Positions 12,633 to 14,515 of a stretch of 14,515 nucleotides of DNA are shown here, piece after piece (the first letter of the stretch is position 1; every line of letters starts with the position of its first letter). Origin of the DNA: JBHIBR01 sp046759145 [NCBI: Nitrospinota bacterium] (GTDB lineage: Bacteria; UBA8248); NCBI GenBank assembly GCA_046759145.1, contig JBHIBR010000008.1, forward strand, positions 1-14,515, read 5' to 3'. The notes below the pieces were generated by a model. The model was not told the DNA's origin. It did not search any database and worked only from the letters and a program-made list of their open reading frames with translations. A program made the position numbers and the translations under genes.

Positions 12633-14078
12633 GTGAGAACCACCGTGTGGACCCCTCGCCAGCGGGCCTTCCTGCGGGACGTTCGCGGAACCATCGAGCG
12701 TCACCGGATGCTAGAGCCCGGGATGGGGGTGCTGGTAGGCGTCTCGGGCGGCGCCGATTCGGTGGCGCTCCTGCGGGCGCTCGCGGCCCTCCGGGAGGAG
12801 TGCCGGCTGCGCCTCTCTGCCCTCCACGTGGACCACGGCCTTCGGGCCGGAGGAAGGGAAGAGGCCCGGTTTGTCCGTCGCCTCTCTGCGGAGCTGGGGG
12901 TGGAGTTTGCTGCCGCGAAGGCCGCCGTGCGCTCCCGGTGGCGCCGGAGTGAGGAGAGCCTCGAGGAGGCGGCCAGGCGAGCGCGCTATGCGTGCTTCCG
13001 GGAGGCCCTGGCCCGGACGGGGGCCCAACGCCTCGCCCTCGGCCACCAGGCCGACGACCAGACGGAGACCGTCCTCATGCGCTTGCTGGACGGGACGGGC
13101 CTTGCGGGCCTTGGCGGCATCCCCCCGGTCCGGGAGGGTTGGCTCATCCGCCCTCTCCTCGAGCGCTCGCGGGCGGAGGTGGAGCTTTTCCTCCGGGAGG
13201 GCGGATGGGATTGGCTGGAAGACCCTTCCAACCGCGACCTCCGCTTCCGCCGGAACCGGGTCCGCCACCTGGTGCTTCCCTGGCTGGGGGAGAATTACAA
13301 CCCACGGGTCGGGCAGGCCCTCGTGCGTCTCGCCCGCCAGGCGAGGGAAACGGAGGAGAGCCTGGAGGAGGGCGTCCGGGCGCTCGAGAGGCTCCACACC
13401 GAGCGGCAAGGGGAAGGGCTCCTGGTGCGGGACCTTGCGGCGCTTTCGAAGGCCCCCGCCGCGCTCCGCTTCCGGCTCTGGCGACGGGCGCTGGCGGTGG
13501 CCCGCGGGGGGCTACGTGGGGTGACGGAGAGGCACCTGCGGGCACTCGATGGCCTCGCCCTCGGGGGGGCTCCTGCGGGCATCCTCCCCCTCCCGGAGGG
13601 AATGCAAGCGCGGCGCAGCTACGGGCGTCTTATCCTGGAGGCCAAGGAGACGGGCGCCCGAGGGCCACAAGCGCCCGGCCCGCTGCCGTTGCCGGAGGAG
13701 GGGGAGGTGCACTGGCCGGAGCTCGGTTGGAGCTTCCGGGTCCGAAAGGGAAGGGGACCCGGGACCCGGGGGGAGGCGGGGGACCCTTCGCGGGCGCACC
13801 TCGATGCGGACCTCCTGGGGGCCCCCTTGATGCTACGCACCAGGCGGCCGGGCGACCGTTTCCACCCCCTGGGAGCGCCGGGTCCAAAGAAACTGAAGGA
13901 CTTTTTTATTGACCGCAAGGTGCCCCGTCCCGAGCGGGACCGAACCCCCCTCCTGGCGGCGGGGGAGGAGGTGGCCTGGGTGGTGGGCCACCGCATCTCC
14001 GAGCGCTTCAAGTTGAGGCCCAGCACACGGAAGGTGTTGATCTTGGAGGCACATCGGCTGGAGATGCGAGATGCCTAG
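12633..14078 (+). CDS. tilS: tRNA(Ile)-lysidine synthase TilS
   Basis: TilS uses ATP and lysine to convert C34 of tRNA-Ile2 (anticodon CAU) to lysidine, so that it reads AUA and accepts isoleucine. The 481-residue protein has the N-type ATP-pyrophosphatase loop VSGGADS (residues 37-43), HVDHGLR (65-71), LGHQADDQTETVLMRLL (136-152) and an IRPLL segment. A substrate-binding middle domain follows, and then the TilS C-terminal domain, with RRPGDRFHPLG, KKLKDFFIDRKVPRPERDRTPLL and WVVGHRISERF. The GTG at 12633 gives a normal N-terminus but has no Shine-Dalgarno; a GTG at 12645 is an alternative. The middle region is GC-rich but the frame is unbroken. The gene follows a CAT-anticodon tRNA and precedes ftsH, a common tilS neighbour. 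Confidence 0.96.
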   Translation: MRTTVWTPRQRAFLRDVRGTIERHRMLEPGMGVLVGVSGGADSVALLRALAALREECRLRLSALHVDHGLRAGGREEARFVRRLSAELGVEFAAAKAAVRSRWRRSEESLEEAARRARYACFREALARTGAQRLALGHQADDQTETVLMRLLDGTGLAGLGGIPPVREGWLIRPLLERSRAEVELFLREGGWDWLEDPSNRDLRFRRNRVRHLVLPWLGENYNPRVGQALVRLARQARETEESLEEGVRALERLHTERQGEGLLVRDLAALSKAPAALRFRLWRRALAVARGGLRGVTERHLRALDGLALGGAPAGILPLPEGMQARRSYGRLILEAKETGARGPQAPGPLPLPEEGEVHWPELGWSFRVRKGRGPGTRGEAGDPSRAHLDADLLGAPLMLRTRRPGDRFHPLGAPGPKKLKDFFIDRKVPRPERDRTPLLAAGEEVAWVVGHRISERFKLRPSTRKVLILEAHRLEMRDA

Positions 14079-14099
14079 AGAACGAGATGGCAAATAGGA

Positions 14100-14129
14100 T
14101 TGATGGGGAGGGGGCCGGCGTGCTATTGT
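14100..14129 (+). promoter_or_regulatory. Putative promoter for ftsH
   Basis: In the roughly 100-base gap after tilS, TTGATG (14100-14105) and TATTGT (14124-14129) are 18 bases apart, and TGC precedes the -10 as an extended element. Each box matches four of six consensus bases. The start point would be about 45 bases before the ftsH TTG. Confidence 0.4.
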
Positions 14130-14182
14130 AGTGCTAGGGATTTCTTGGGCTCCCCCCATGAAAGGGAGCGGAGAGGGCTGCC

Positions 14183-14515
14183 TTGAACCAATTCTCCAAA
14201 AACCTCGCCCTGTGGCTCGTCATCGGCCTCATCATGGTGGCCCTCTTTCAGCTCTTCAGCGGGGCCCGGTCGGGCGAGACCGACATCATCTTCAGCCAGT
14301 TCGTTCGCGATGTGGAGGATGGCCGCGTCAGCGAGGTGGTGATTCGGGGCGACCGCATTCGGGGGCGCTACAACAGCGGCCGGGTCTTCCACACATACGC
14401 CCTGAAGGACCCCGACCTCATCAAGCTCCTCCGCAGCCGGGGCGTGAGCATGCGGGTGGAGCCCCAGGAGCCTAACTCCTGGTATGTGAACCTTTTGATG
14501 TCCTCCTTCCCGATG
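14183..14515 (+). CDS. ftsH: ATP-dependent zinc metalloprotease FtsH, N-terminal part, cut by window edge
   Basis: The TTG at 14183 follows GGAGAGGG with five bases of spacing and opens 111 codons that run off the right edge without a stop. The protein begins with the typical FtsH N-terminus: NQFSKNLALWLVIGLIMVAL is a first membrane helix at about residues 8-25. The periplasmic FtsH extracellular domain then begins (TDIIFSQFVRDVEDGRVSEV, VIRGDRIRGRY, LLRSRGVSM). The segment SWYVNLLMSSFPM near the edge starts the second membrane helix. The AAA+ and HExxH protease domains would lie outside. FtsH degrades membrane and soluble proteins at the inner membrane. The position directly after tilS supports the call. 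Confidence 0.9.
   Translation, partial: MNQFSKNLALWLVIGLIMVALFQLFSGARSGETDIIFSQFVRDVEDGRVSEVVIRGDRIRGRYNSGRVFHTYALKDPDLIKLLRSRGVSMRVEPQEPNSWYVNLLMSSFPM

Noticed and set aside
14131-14475. A 114-codon frame on the plus strand at the right end
   Set aside because: It is the wrong frame; the FtsH N-terminus is in the frame starting at 14183.
1-14515. CRISPR arrays, insertion sequences, attachment sites or riboswitches
   Set aside because: I saw no regularly spaced repeats, transposase motifs, tRNA-end duplications or recognisable riboswitch cores, though a covariance search would be more sensitive.

Overview
The window is 14.5 kb of GC-rich bacterial chromosome, tightly packed with housekeeping genes. 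The gene set (single-chain Lon, MiaB next to a DUF151/BFN protein, TilS directly before FtsH, two-subunit E1 pyruvate dehydrogenase genes) and the heavy use of TTG and GTG starts suggest a high-GC, Gram-negative-type lineage such as a deltaproteobacterium-like or candidate-phylum bacterium. The sequence alone does not settle the phylum. I see no CRISPR array, transposase, phage gene or restriction system.

Layout. (1) Positions 1-3047, minus strand: lon, overlapped at its end by the start of a glycerate 2-kinase gene that runs off the left edge. (2) 3048-3471: a divergent intergenic region with a lon promoter and structured leader on the minus strand, and a near-consensus promoter for miaB on the plus strand whose -35 lies inside a short dyad. 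(3) 3472-5329, plus: miaB (tRNA methylthiolase) and a BFN/DUF151 protein. (4) 5450-5758: a 43-residue N-terminal stub of a histidine phosphatase that ends abruptly where it meets a convergent small membrane-protein gene with its own promoter. (5) 5861-8874, plus: a UvrD/PcrA-type helicase, then two overlapping or near-overlapping small genes of typically archaeal families, a CTP-dependent riboflavin kinase (DUF120) and a DUF123 GIY-YIG-like protein. (6) 8861-12106, minus: a pdhA-pdhB-pdhC operon for E1alpha, E1beta and E2, in which E2 carries an apparent one-base frameshift in a run of six identical bases. (7) 12196-14515: a divergent promoter pair, then on the plus strand a 51-residue two-helix membrane protein, a tRNA with anticodon CAT, tilS, and the 5' end of ftsH.

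Functional themes. Protein quality control sits at both ends (Lon, FtsH). tRNA modification appears twice (MiaB, TilS), and TilS lies just downstream of a CAT-anticodon tRNA, the anticodon class it must tell apart. Central carbon metabolism is represented by the 2-oxoacid dehydrogenase E1/E2 genes and glycerate kinase; no E3 or lipoate gene is visible.

The points most worth a second look are the archaeal-type riboflavin kinase/DUF123 pair, the truncated phosphatase and its junction, the E2 frameshift, the lon leader in which a hairpin separates a perfect Shine-Dalgarno from the start codon, and two small membrane ORFs. I did not find a clearly new multi-gene system.
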